Assembly (NCBI GenBank): GCA_900323505.1
Contig: OOIN01000024.1
Span: 496,001 to 560,000 of the forward strand
Source of the DNA: Ustilago trichophora
Taxonomy: Eukaryota; Basidiomycota; Ustilaginomycetes; Ustilaginales; Ustilaginaceae
DNA length: 64,000 bases
Reading direction: 5' to 3'
This document shows, piece by piece, positions 34,334 through 45,563 of the stretch. Below the pieces are notes generated by a model. That model had not been told where the DNA came from. It saw nothing but the letters and a program-made list of their open reading frames with translations, and did not search any database. Every line of letters begins with the position of its first letter. Position 1 is the stretch's first letter. The translations under genes and the position numbers were made by a program.

Positions 34334-35950
34334 ACTGGGAGCTTGTGTATGAGGAGTGAGGTTTGGGGGTTTTTATGTCTGTTTCTGCTTGATGATTCCG
34401 TCGTCCGATACGATGCTTGTATGAAGTAGGTGCGGGTCAGGGTGGCGAGACTCTAGAGATGATTGCTTGAGCGACAGTTGCTGATGTTGGGGAGAAACGT
34501 GCGGTGTACGGAAGGCCCAAGATGAAGAACCCGCCGGATACGATAGTCGGTCGAGATCAGCAGAGAGAGCCGTTTAGACCGGAAGACGACGATTTTTGTG
34601 GGGCTGGCTAGAAGAACAAGTCGGACCATGCACGCGGTGCACAGCGCCACTAAATGCCTTTCTTACTCTCTCTTGTCTCTCTCTTGTCTCTTGTCTCTCT
34701 GTACACAGAGTACAGTAGTGGCTAATTTTGCCGGTGCTTCTTCCTTCGATGAATGCAAATCCGAAAGCCGAGCATAATGCCGATACCATAGATCTTAATT
34801 TTTCTTCCGATGTCAATCGGATTCCCGATTGACATGCGATCGTGAATTCAAAGGCTCAAATTGGAAGGTGTCGACTTCTGACCTTGTTGCATGTGGACCC
34901 TTTGGCCTAGCGATCGTGACATACTATTGTCTCGAGGAGCTGCAGTCCGGCACATGTGCACATTGTGTTTTGGGCTTCATGCTGTCTGTGTTCTCCTCTC
35001 TCTTTGCTGCCGTCATCGGTCAGTCGAGGAAGCTACAGCAAGTTCAGATGACAGGATAGATCGGTGCGACAGAACCATGAGCTCTGTGAAGCAAATGACT
35101 CTGCGATCTGGACCGGTACTCAGTGACTTAGCTCAGCTTCCATGGAGAGAAGAGAAGAGAAAGAAACGTGCTCTGCTCATGTTGACCATACTAACAATCA
35201 CATGGACAAAGAGCTCTTTGCAGCGAGACCGGATAGGCGCAGGGATGAAGAAAGGCAAGAAGGATGCACAGGTGCGATCTGGTGGTACGCCGGCCAACTC
35301 AGCATTCCCCCCCTTCTCACAAACGTTCCACTTGGTTTCTTTTGTCGAAGGAAGAAAAAAGGTTCGGCAGGCTTTCGAGCCAGCTTCGGCATCACTGTGT
35401 GGATGGAATCCGACGATCTAGAATGTGAAATCTGGCATACTGGGAAGAAGGACAAAGGATCATCCTGTACAAGCTCGTTAAAGAGAAAAAGAGAGAGAGA
35501 GAGAACATTTGACCGGCGGCGGAAGATAAACAGAGATTCTGACGACATTGCGCTGCTTGATGGACGCGCTTCGATCGAAAAAAAGGGGCAAAAATAAAAG
35601 AATGTCCTTTTATTGCTTGGATGCATACTGTACAGTCTGTACATGTCTTTGTGCGAGCGACTCTTCGGACACGGAAGAAGAGAAGGCATCGCCTAAAGGG
35701 AGACGCATGAACCCGACATCGAGGCATTGTCTTTATGGCCTCTTCCTGGCTCCGATTTTGGAACTGCGACACACCCCCTGATGCAACATGCTGTAGTCGC
35801 ATTCTGGGCTACGGGCAGTCGAGCTCGCGAAGTACCACTTCGGAGTTGATATACAAAGCGTGATCTCAGCTAAGCCTGTCTTTGTTCTTGTTCAAAGAGG
35901 ACGGACGGATTAAGAGGCAAATGTGGGGAATGGTGGATATAATGTGACAC

Positions 35951-35982
<32 letters not shown>

Positions 35983-37402
35983 AGGGGCTCGGCTTGGAGC
36001 TTGGCTGGGCTGGGCTGGGCTACAAGATTATACAGAATTGGGAGCGAGCGGCTGGGCGGTTGTATGGCTGCACGTTGAGCTGTCGAAGCGCGAATGAATG
36101 TCTCGCTCGCATCTTGGCCTCACTGTTGCGGGCAGACAGGCACAGAGGCAGGCAGAGCAAGAGCAAGAGCAAGAGCAAGAGCAAAAGAGAGAGAGAGAGA
36201 GAGAGAGAGGGAGAGGCAATCGAAGCAACAGCAATCTACCACAGCAGCAACAGCAGCAGGCGCGCGTGAGTTTTTCTCAAAAGGCAATCCAACGCCAGAA
36301 AGTGAGACAGGGAGACAGATAGACAGATAGATAGATAGACCGACACCGGACAGAGACGCGCGATGAGAGAGAGCGCGTGTGTACAATAACAACACGGCTG
36401 TGCTGGGCTTTTTTTCTTTTCTTTTCTTTTTTTTTTTGGTGTAGAAATCAACATTTGACAGCCAACAGCACTGGCCAAGCCCAGCCACTCGAGACCGCAT
36501 TTCCCGCTTTGACTCGTTCGTGCCGCGCTTTGGCTCTCCCACCAAGCCCCTGCGCCTCTTCCGCCCCTTTTTCGTGTGCTGTTGCTGTTGCTGTCATTGT
36601 TGCTCTTGCTCTTGCTGTTGCTCGGGGCTCGCCTCCGTCTCGCTTTTTCCGCCAACGCCTCTCTCTTTGATTGTGCCTCCACAGCAGCCCAACTCACACT
36701 CACATTTCAACTGCATCCATTCAATCACAACCCATCCATCACACTCAGCAGTCACTGCCAAAAGTGTCTTTGTGTGTGTGTCGTCCCATACATCCTCCTC
36801 TCTCTCCCTCTCTCACGCATATTGCCATCACTCTGTGCCCTCAGGCCGTCACACTCCCCCCCCTCCCCACACCATCGACCGACGTCGACATCTCGGCATA
36901 TCCGTCTCCTTCTCCTTCTCCTTCTCCTTCTCCGTCCATCGCCTTCAGCCAAGTCGGCTTCCAGCACTTGCGCAACTCAGCTTTCCGATTCACTCGCTGC
37001 TGAGTCTCGCATCGATCGCACTTTCGTCTCGCTCAGGTCTCCAACACAGCCATCGACTTCCGATACCCCCAGCATACACAGACATACCACTTGTCACATC
37101 GCACTCCCAACCTCCAGACTAGATCCGATTTGCTTTGTTCTGCATCGCTTCCGACCGTATTCCGATTCAAAGCCAACAAACGACTGTGACGGTCCATCCA
37201 ATCTACCGTCACATATATATCGGGCAATTCCGAAGCTCTCACTCAGCGCACTTTTTCGCTAAGTTACCTCGATACCCGAATCATCCAATCTCTGCATTTA
37301 TCCACTTGCAACGCGGAGCCGAACCACCAAACCAGCTCAGCTCAAGCTCAGCATTCCCAGCATTTGACCCCCAATCAGCCCATCTCTTAAACTCTAACAA
37401 CA
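34334..37402. other. Divergent intergenic region, carrier / kinase
   Basis: About 3.1 kb between divergent genes. Contains a CTGTACAG copy at 35628-35635, GA repeats near 35952-35982 and 36186-36210, AGAGCA repeats near 36149-36182, AGAT repeats near 36320-36340, and a strongly pyrimidine-rich stretch from about 36377 to 37402, including TCTCCT repeats near 36905-36935. The pyrimidine-rich part directly precedes the kinase ATG and looks like its promoter and 5' leader. Open frames within it (up to 228 codons) are low-complexity. Confidence 0.6.
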
Positions 37403-39334
37403 ATGATGGAACCACCGCAGGGCGCCGATCCCGAGGATTACTACGTCAAGCAGGATCGCGTCGGAAAGGGTTCGTTCGGTGAAGTCTACAAAGGCTTCGA
37501 CAAGCGATCGCGACAACCCGTTGCCATCAAAATCATCGACCTCGAGAACGCCGAAGATGAGATCGACGATATCCAGCAAGAAATCGCCATCTTGAGCCAG
37601 CTCGACAGTGCGCATGTCACAAAGTAAGTCGCCTTTTCACGCACTCAACTAGCAATGTTGTATCAGGCCATCAATACATGACGCTGACCAGCTCCATCTT
37701 TGCCCCCTTCCGCACCACAGATACCATGGATCTTGGCTCAAAGGCACAAATCTCTGGATTGTCATGGAATACTGCTCCGGCGGCAGTTGCTCTGATTTGG
37801 TAAGTGGTCTCACGTCCATCGCATGCAATTGGCCGTGCGCGTAGATCGCAGAGGCGCACATAGACCCACCTTGCTGCGCCTCGCTTCGTGATGAACCGGA
37901 TCGACTGACTCAATCCTCTTCTTTCTCCTGTGCCCCTGCAGATGAAGCCCGGTCGATTCCGCGAAGACTACATCGCAATTGTGGTTCGCGAACTTCTCAA
38001 GGGTCTCGAATATCTTCACGGAGAAGGAAAGCTGCATCGAGATATCAAGGCAGCTAACATCCTCCTTTCAGCTACTGGTGACGTCAAGCTCGCCGATTTT
38101 GGTGTCTCGGGCCAGCTCACAGCAACCATGACCAAGAAGAACACGTTCGTCGGTACCCCTTACTGGATGAGTCCAGAAGTGATCAAGCAGAGCGGCTACG
38201 ACTTTAAAGCCGATATCTGGAGTCTAGGTATCACAGCCATCGAGCTTGCCATGGGCGAGCCTCCTTACGCCGACCTTCACCCCATGAAGGTGCTCTTCCT
38301 CATCCCAAAGAATCCTCCTCCTCAGCTCGAGGGCCCCTTCTCTAGACCCTTTAAGGAGTTTGTCAACCTTTGCTTGCAGCGCGACCCTGCCAACCGTCCC
38401 TCAGCCAAAGAGCTGCTCAAGCATCCCTTCATCCGTAAAGCCAAGAAGACTACGTACCTCACCGAGCTCATCGAGAGGCTTGAGCGATGGCGAGCAGAAG
38501 GAGGAGACCGTCACGAGTCCGAAGAGAGCGAGGAGGCGGACGAAGACTTCCAGGAGGGCGAGGAGGACATGTGGGATTTCGGCACAGTACGCAACACGAT
38601 GCGTCGTGGAGGAAGGGGTACCGTTGCGATGCGCATGCCAGCGAGCGCCATGACCGCTGCTGCTGCCGCTGTCAATGGAGGCGAAGAACCGCAGAACGGA
38701 AGATACCAATCCAAGGAGCTTCCTCAAGTGCCTCATCAGCAGCAAAGAAGATCGCCCCAACCGCAACCACGTTCACCAACCTACGAACAGACTCCTTCCC
38801 ATGCCCAACCCCAGTCGCCGAGACATACAGTCCCACCACAGCAGCAACAGCAACAGCAACAACAACAGCAGCAGCAAAGACAATATCAGCAGCAGCCAGA
38901 CCGAAGATTTGGTACATCTGGATCTTCTGGGTCGATTGGATCTGGATCTGGCTCGGCAGGCGGCACAGTGCGTCTGGCCGGTGCATCCGTCCGACCCGGT
39001 ATCCCAACAAGTGGAGCCAACAATGCCATTCCCCGTCAACCAAGCTTCTCTGCCGCCGACGCGTACGACAAGGCCATTTCAGGTGGTTCTTCCCCGCATC
39101 AACATCCGGCCTCCAACGGACACGCTGCACACGGTCACGGATCCGACCCTTACTACGCAGACAATCATCGCGGCTACTCGGACCGCGTAGAGGAAGAACG
39201 TAGACGAATGGAAGAGATGCATCTGCACCAAAAGAACGCAGCCCAACAGAACAATGCCAGCCGCGGCGGCGATGTAGACCGTCACGTCAACTCGCACGAT
39301 ACACACCACCAACAGCAGCAGCAGCAGCAGCAGC

Positions 39335-39378
<44 letters not shown>

Positions 39379-39612
39379 GCAGCCCGCCTCACTGCATTGG
39401 ACACCGTCTTCCTCCCCGTCATCGAACAGCTCAACATGGCCGTCGCCTCACGCAGAGACGCCGTTCGCACGCTTGCCAACCTCCGCGCGTGTCTCGAAGA
39501 AGCCGAAATGGTCACCCCCGGCATCATGAATGCGTTCGCCGTCGAGCTCTTCCACACCATGGCAGAGGTAGAAGGCGATAGAGAGCCAGAGGAGGATCAA
39601 TGGGATCCTTAA
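37403..39612 (+). CDS. Ste20-family protein kinase, GCK-III/Mst3 type, poly-Q tail
   Basis: Three exons: 37403-37623, 37721-37799 and 37942-39612; introns of 97 and 142 bp with GTAAGT donors and CAG acceptors; product 656 residues. The kinase domain (about 15-264) has the glycine loop GKGSFGEV (21-28), Lys43 in VAIKIID, catalytic [10 protein letters not shown] with Asp134, DFG Asp152 and TPYWMSPE. Directly after it comes [17 protein letters not shown], the tail typical of Mst3/Mst4/STK25, so the GCK-III assignment is strong. These kinases act in septation, polarity and cell-separation pathways; the smut kinase Don3 belongs to this general class, but orthology cannot be fixed here. The C-terminal half is low-complexity with 13-Gln and 23-Gln runs, ending in a conserved-looking helical segment ([20 protein letters not shown] onward) that could bind a scaffold. 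Confidence 0.92.
38839..38877 (+). repeat. Poly-Gln codon run (13 Gln)
   Basis: Mixed CAG/CAA codons inside the kinase gene. Confidence 0.95.
39310..39378 (+). repeat. Poly-Gln codon run (23 Gln)
   Basis: CAG codons followed by a pure CAA run inside the kinase gene, preceded by two His codons. Confidence 0.95.
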
Positions 39613-40004
39613 ACAAACCAACGCCACCTTCACCGCCTTTTTCGACCAACCTTGAGATCCTCGAACTTGGGATGCATCGAAAACCGCTTGCATAGACTCA
39701 ATACACGAAAAGTCGCAAACGTCCCCCTTTTTTTTTTTTTTTTTGGCTCTCCCTCTCCCTCTTTTCTCTCTACTTTTCATACCACACAGCTTGTAATGTC
39801 GCATACATTGTTGAAATCATTTTCATCTTGGTTTTTCTTCTGTCGAAAAGCTCTTTCGTTCTAACTGCATGCTTCTTTTTTTTGTTTCTTTCTTATTTTT
39901 GAGGTTTTGTGCGTAGGGTGTGTGGGGGACGGATGAAGGGTTTTTTTGAGAGAAAAGGTTGTGTGGATTTGTAGTGATTTTCATGGTTGATAAAAGGGGG
40001 AAGA
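39613..40004. other. Convergent spacer, kinase / COG2
   Basis: 3' ends of two converging genes. T-rich, with a T run near 39728-39744; nothing else seen. Confidence 0.6.
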
Positions 40005-43000
40005 TTATGATTGATCAGATTCTTCGAGGAAAAGTTTTAAGGTTGACCAAGGGGACCAATTGTTGAGGTTGATTTCGAGGTGTAGATGTGTGATTTTCTG
40101 TTGAAAAGTGAGGAGAGATTGTTTGTTTATGTTTGGAGTGTTGATTTCTGATGTTGTATTACTGGATGAAGAAGTGTCTGTAGATTTGAAGAGGCCTAAT
40201 AAGCCTGAAGATGGTTGGGATGGACCTTGAGATTTTTTCAACCGAATTAAGGATTGTTGATTCTTGTTGATTGTTTCGATCGTATTAGTGTAGCGTTTGA
40301 ATGCGTCGGTTAGGATCGTTTCCGTCCAGGATTTCTTTATCTCCTTGGGGATCCTTCGAACAGCTGGCAGGGAGAGGAAGCTTTCGAGAGGGGAGAATAT
40401 TTGGTGGATGACAGAGATGCCAGATCCAGCATTGTTTGCATTGCTTGCCGCACCACTACCTGGTCGATATGCAGGGGCGGAAAACGAACGAAGTAAACGC
40501 AAAGGTGCTGCCATTCGCGGGGTAATGATCGAATAGACAAATCGTCCAACAGAGGCCGTTAGACCAGGGATGAAATTGAGCGAATCCTCGTTGAGAACGC
40601 TTAACAAATCGGCTCGAAGTTCTTGCAAGTTTCCATCATCATCATCATCATCATCACCATGAGGAGAACCGGATTTGTCGTGATCTGCAGAGATACGCGG
40701 GAGAATCGTCGTGTCCAAAATCACTTCCATCTTGCGGCGCAGGTAGAGCGTATCGGAAAGAAGAGCCGTGGCAAGACGTAACTGATCGTCTTCGTGCTGT
40801 TGAGTGGGGGCGTCTGGAGGAGGTTGCGGGGTGCTGACGCGGGAAATCTCCGCAGAGTTGCCGCGCTGATGAAGATCAAAGCTGCTCCTTGCCGAACCGT
40901 CTGCAGCAGCGGTAGATGTGCTGCGCAATGCATCTAGCCGTCCGCTACCGGCAGTGAGCTCAGCAGGCGACTGTTCCTCAATCCAACTCTTGAATCGACT
41001 CAACAGTTGCAGCGTTACCCTCCACTGTCTTGCCGATAATTCGTGAATGTGTACACCATCCGACCAGACTTTCTCCACCGCTTCCAGTGTCGCCCTTGTT
41101 GCCTGCATACATTCCTCCTCCTTGACATCTATCCTGCCATCGACCAAATCCGATTCCAGCTTGGTAACAACCTCCCGAAATCGCATCTGAAAATATACAG
41201 GTAATTGCCATCTTCGCTTAAAGGCTAGCCAGTTGGGATGCTCCAACATGGCCCGTTTGGATTCTTCCGTCGGGGCTAAAGAGAGGAAGCGTTGGAGGAA
41301 TTGGTTGGTCAAGGTGAAGTTGGTGTAGAAGGTGTCGGGTTGACCGACGAAAAAGATGGTGTTGGACAGGGTGGAGAGAAGGCGGGTGGAGAGGGTTTCC
41401 CAGATGACGTGGGTGAAGATGTCGCAGTTGTTGGAAGGCTTGATCTCGCGTGAGGCGTCGATGATTTGGTATGCGGTGACGGAGGTAAAGGTGAGGATGG
41501 TGTTGTAGAGGTCGACCAGTGGGGTCGATGGTGAGGTGGGGAGGGGAGGAGGAGGGCATGAAGGCGATCGCGATGCTCTTGAAATTGGGCTGAGAGTGCC
41601 GCTGGGAGAGCCTTTGATGCTTCCGAGGCAAAAGTATCATCGATAGGCTCGGCCTTATCGACAATGACCTTCTCAGCCCAGTCGCTAACCAACAAGTCGC
41701 GCACCGCTTCCTCAGCCTCATTCCTCGTCGTCACGCCCTCCCCCTCGTCATCATTGACAAGCGTGAGCGTATTCAATGTGGTCAAAACTATGTCCATCCA
41801 CGATCTCTGCTCCTCCAACCTCGCCTCCCAATACGCCTTTTCCGCGTTTCCACCCTCCTCCACGGGTTCAGCGATCTGCGTCCACACATCCAACTCGTTC
41901 GTTGTCGTCCCCGTCGTCGTTTCCCCCTCGTGGATCGTCGTTGTTTGCGGTTTTGCCGAGAGACTCTGTAAAAAGCTCGTCCTCCTGCCAGTCCCCGCTG
42001 CTGGTCGTGAAGATTTGCGAAGTTCGGGAGAAGAGGGAACCTTGACACTGCTCTGACCGTGGACGAGGAGTGAAGTGGGGGAGAGAAGCGCACGAAGAAG
42101 TGTGCGGAGATCTTGACGGAGTACGGAGCGGATACTGTCGATGCGGTCGTGAAGGGCGTCTGCGTAGTGGGTGAGATTTTCTTCGTCGATTCGACGGTGG
42201 AGGAAGCGGAGACGGGAGTATTCGGCTGATGTGCGAGCGATGCGCTGCGGTAGACCTAAGAGGGAAGAAGAGGAGGAGGAAGAAGCGCCAGAGACGGTGT
42301 CCGATCGAGTTTTTGGGCGGGTCGGTGAAGTAGCAGCGTCTCTTGCTTGTGCTGGAGATTGCGTGTTGTGTGTGCCCGACGAGGGTTGGCGTACGATCTT
42401 TCGTTTTGTGCGCTTGGGTTGATCGCGGCCATTTGGCAGCTCGCCGTCGTCGCTGTCGCTTTCGCTACTCTCTTCGTACTCGGACGATATGGCGTAGTCA
42501 GAAAGCTCCTGATCCGATCCAGAAGCCACCGAAGCCAGACTTGCTCGCCTCTCCCCCATGGTACCGATGCTCAGCACCGAAGATCTCCTCGCATTGGACC
42601 GTCTGCGATGCTTCTTCGACCTCTCGTGTTGAATCAGAAGCAAATCCTCCAACCTCACAATCGAATCATGGAGCTGCAACATCAGCTCGAGCCTCGCCTT
42701 GTGGGTGCTGGCATCCTCCCTCCGTCTGATACATTCCTCGATATCATCCTGTACACTCTTGAGCATACTCTTCGAAGCCAGGAGTGTATCGCGGACGGGG
42801 GCCATGAGGCCGGGTTGTGCGACATGCTCGCCATCTGCCCTTGCGCCCCATCCAAGGCGCGCGATCCGATGTGCTTCCAATTTGAGACTGCTGCCGAGGT
42901 ATACAAAATCTTTGTAGTCTTGATTGATGATCGAATAGAGCTCATCCTTGAGTTTCTCGCTGTAGCTGCGGAGGTCACTGAGGATGAAATTGAGGTCGGA

Positions 43001-43210
43001 AGCTTTGGTGCGAGAGAGGAGAAAGTCGTCGACGGAAAAGGTGGAGTTGTGAACGGGTGATAGGAGAGGGAGGTCGTGCGAGAGAGGGGTGAGAGATGGG
43101 AATGCCGGTGCTTCACCTTCGGGGAAGAGAGAGTCGTTCATGCTGGCTTCATGATCAAGGCTGGAGGAAGCATGGTGCGATGTCGAGGTCTCAGCGGCAG
43201 CAGCAGCCAT
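40005..43210 (-). CDS. COG2: COG complex subunit 2, with apparent one-base frameshift
   Basis: The N-terminal part (from 43210) carries the family block FSVDDFLLSRTKASDLNFIL then YSIINQDYKDFVYLGSSL. The C-terminal part, ending at 40005, carries LYNTILTF, TFYTNFTLTNQFLQRFL and HPNWLAFKRRWQLPVYFQMR, typical of the C-terminal COG2 domain. The two halves are in different frames: frame 1 continues past HRDRLHALLLPS, while family similarity resumes in another frame at TPLVDLYNTI. The switch lies within about 41515-41580, which has C-rich runs on the coding strand, and it corresponds to one missing base. The span of 3206 nt is one short of a multiple of three. No canonical intron donor is visible there. 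COG2 is a lobe A subunit of the tether for retrograde intra-Golgi vesicles. An earlier ATG at 43393 adds a His-Thr/Ser-Leu repeat tract and is disfavoured. Confidence 0.88.
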
Positions 43211-43706
43211 GTTGGTCGGCCCAGCCTGTGCTAGTCGCTGATTGGTGTTGTCAGGAGAAGGTGATATTGATAAAGAGGGGGAAGAGAGAGAAAGTTTCGA
43301 TACTAGAAGACTTGACCATCTTGTACAAGAGAGAGAGAGAGAGAGAGAGTGTGTGTGTGTGTGTGTTGTTCTGGCTCGAGCACACCTCTCCATTTTTTGC
43401 GATCCAAAGTGTTAGATCCACTTCCAACCGCGTGGCACCTTTTTACACACTGTCCGCGCCATTGCGTGCATGAAAGGGCAGGAGAGAGTGTGTAAGTTAT
43501 ACTTGACAGTCCAACACTCGGTACTCACTCAACCTCTGGCTGCCTCCATTCTTCCTTTCATTCGCTTCCTTAGCTTCCTTCTTCATTTTGCCTCTACGCA
43601 ATCGGCGCTCGAGTCTAACTTTCATCTCTCTTCAAGTTCGGCATTCGAATCTTGTGTGTCAACCTACAGACTTGTCGCCCCGGTCCCATCGCTCGCTCGC
43701 TTCGTG
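43211..43706. other. Divergent intergenic region, COG2 / TSC10
   Basis: Shared promoter region of about 0.5 kb for two divergent genes. It contains a compound (GA)n-(GT)n repeat at about 43328-43366 and pyrimidine-rich sequence before the TSC10 ATG. Confidence 0.6.
43328..43366. repeat. Compound (GA)n-(GT)n microsatellite
   Basis: About ten GA units run into about nine GT units, between COG2 and TSC10. Confidence 0.9.
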
Positions 43707-45301
43707 ATGCCAGGTCACCAACTACTAGGCTCTGGCACAAGTACGATCCTCGCCGCGCTTCTCTTTTCGGTCGTCCTTTCGTCCATCATGGGTGTGATGC
43801 GTCAAGGCAAGAGGTGGAAACCCGAGGGAAAGCACATCTTTATCACCGGTGGCTCCCAAGGGCTCGGTCTAGCAGTTGCACAACTGCTCGCTTCAAAAGG
43901 TGCCAACGTTACCATCTGCAGCAGGACCGAGTCGAAACTACGTCATGCTGTGGAGCAAGTCAAGGTGAGCTTCTTTTCCTCCGATTGTTTTTTGAGAGAG
44001 AGAGAGTGGGATAGTCTAAACGTAATGCTCATGCGTGCCCTCGCTGCCTTGCCGCTTTTGTCTTTTGTTGCTCTCCCCCCTTCAATCGTTCCCCCTTGTT
44101 GGCCCTTTTCTTATTTGGGCGGGCGCTGCGCTGTCCTCTAACGGTCTTCTTCGGAAACAGGCTTCAGCGAAATCCCCACAGCAGGAAATCGAATACGTGG
44201 CTGCAGACGTATCGACCTTCGACGGCGCAAAAGGCGCCATCGACGCATGTAGCGTTGTTCCCGATACAGTGTTTTGCTGTGCAGGCGGTGCAAAGCCCGG
44301 CTTCTTTTTGGAACAGACCGAAAGCGACTTTGAGAAGGGTATGAAGACCGATTATTGGACCTGTCTCGCTACTGCCCACGTAAGTATTCCCTCCCCTATC
44401 CGTGATTCCCGCGGCTACCTGTCTTTGCTGGCCATCCACGGTTTGCTGACACTCTCACTCTATTGTTTCCTCATGGACACCAGGCAGCCGCGAATGCGAT
44501 GGCACGTAACGGCGTAGTAGACGGAAAAATCGTACTTGTCAGCTCGTTGCTCGGGTTCATGGGTCTCGTTGGCTACTCGCAATATGCCCCGATGAAGCAT
44601 GCTATTCGAGGTAAGTTGTTCCCTTTATTTTTTTTTTTAACCGAGTAAAGATGCTGACCATCGACATCTTACTCACTTTTCAACCTTTGGCTTTTTATCT
44701 CGCATGGCTGCAGGATTGGCCGAGTCCTTACGCTCCGAATTGATCCTGTACGGCATCTCGGTACACGCCTACTTCCCAGCAACCATCCTATCTCCCGGTT
44801 TTGACGAGGAGAACAAGACCAAGCCCAAAATCACCCTAGAAATCGAAGGCACCGACGAAGGTTTGACACCCGCACAATGCGCAAAGGGTCTCATCAAGGG
44901 TAAGTTTGCACCGTCTCCACCTCGACCTACAACCCTAATCGAGGTCCCAACGCTCCGCTCAAACCTGGTAGCCCTATTTCGTCTCGGCAAGCTTATTCTT
45001 TTTACTTTGCTACGAGCCGAGCTCTCGATAAACTGACGCAAGCTTTCTTCTCTTCGGGTGTGTGTCAACAACAGGCGTTGAGCGCGGAAACTTTTTTATC
45101 ACGACTGACTTCAACTCAGAGTTGTTCCGCGTAGCGGCGCAGGGATCGGCGCCGACAAATCGAGGCCTTCTCGATCGTGCGCTGACGTTGATCTCATGGA
45201 TTGCCATTCCAATCTGGCGGACCTTTGCGGCGGATAGAGCGATCAAGAAGCATCGTAAAGAACATCTCAGGACGCTCGCTGGTCAAAAGACAAAGAAATA
45301 G
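43707..45301 (+). CDS. TSC10: 3-ketodihydrosphingosine reductase (Tsc10/KDSR)
   Basis: Five exons: 43707-43964, 44161-44379, 44484-44610, 44714-44899 and 45075-45301; all introns GT-AG (104-196 bp) with CTGAC/CTAAC-like branch sites; product 338 residues. An N-terminal hydrophobic anchor (ILAALLFSVVLSSIMG) precedes a classical short-chain dehydrogenase fold: cofactor loop ITGGSQGLGLAVAQ, CAGGAKPGFF in place of the usual NAG, Ser in VLVSSLLG, and the catalytic Tyr-x3-Lys as YAPMK. The ER-membrane enzyme reduces 3-ketodihydrosphingosine to dihydrosphingosine with NADPH, the second step of sphingolipid synthesis. Length fits Tsc10 (320) and KDSR (332). The C-terminal hydrophobic stretch (LTLISWIAIPIW) and Lys-rich end also match family layout. 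The intron junctions were placed by keeping frame and family similarity. Confidence 0.93.
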
Positions 45302-45563
45302 ACATTCCGTCTCTGCTAGATTTGTAGTGCAACCGTGGTAGTCATGGAATCATTTTTGATCATTCACTTGTCTTTGTCTACGGTGATGGCGGTGATGTAT
45401 CAAGTCAGATGTCGGGAGATGATGGACAATGTGCAAACTGAAGAGATGTGAGATGCAAAGAAAGTCATGAAAAAGTGCGGGATGTAATGGCACAAAGCAG
45501 GAGAGTTACAGTATATACAAGAAAGTGATAGGGGTGCTCAAGATGAACGAGAGAGAATCAATT

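Noticed and set aside
36576..37262. 228-codon plus-strand frame upstream of the kinase
   Set aside because: Pyrimidine-rich repeats giving Leu/Ser/Pro runs; overlaps other open frames of similar length, as expected for low-complexity DNA.
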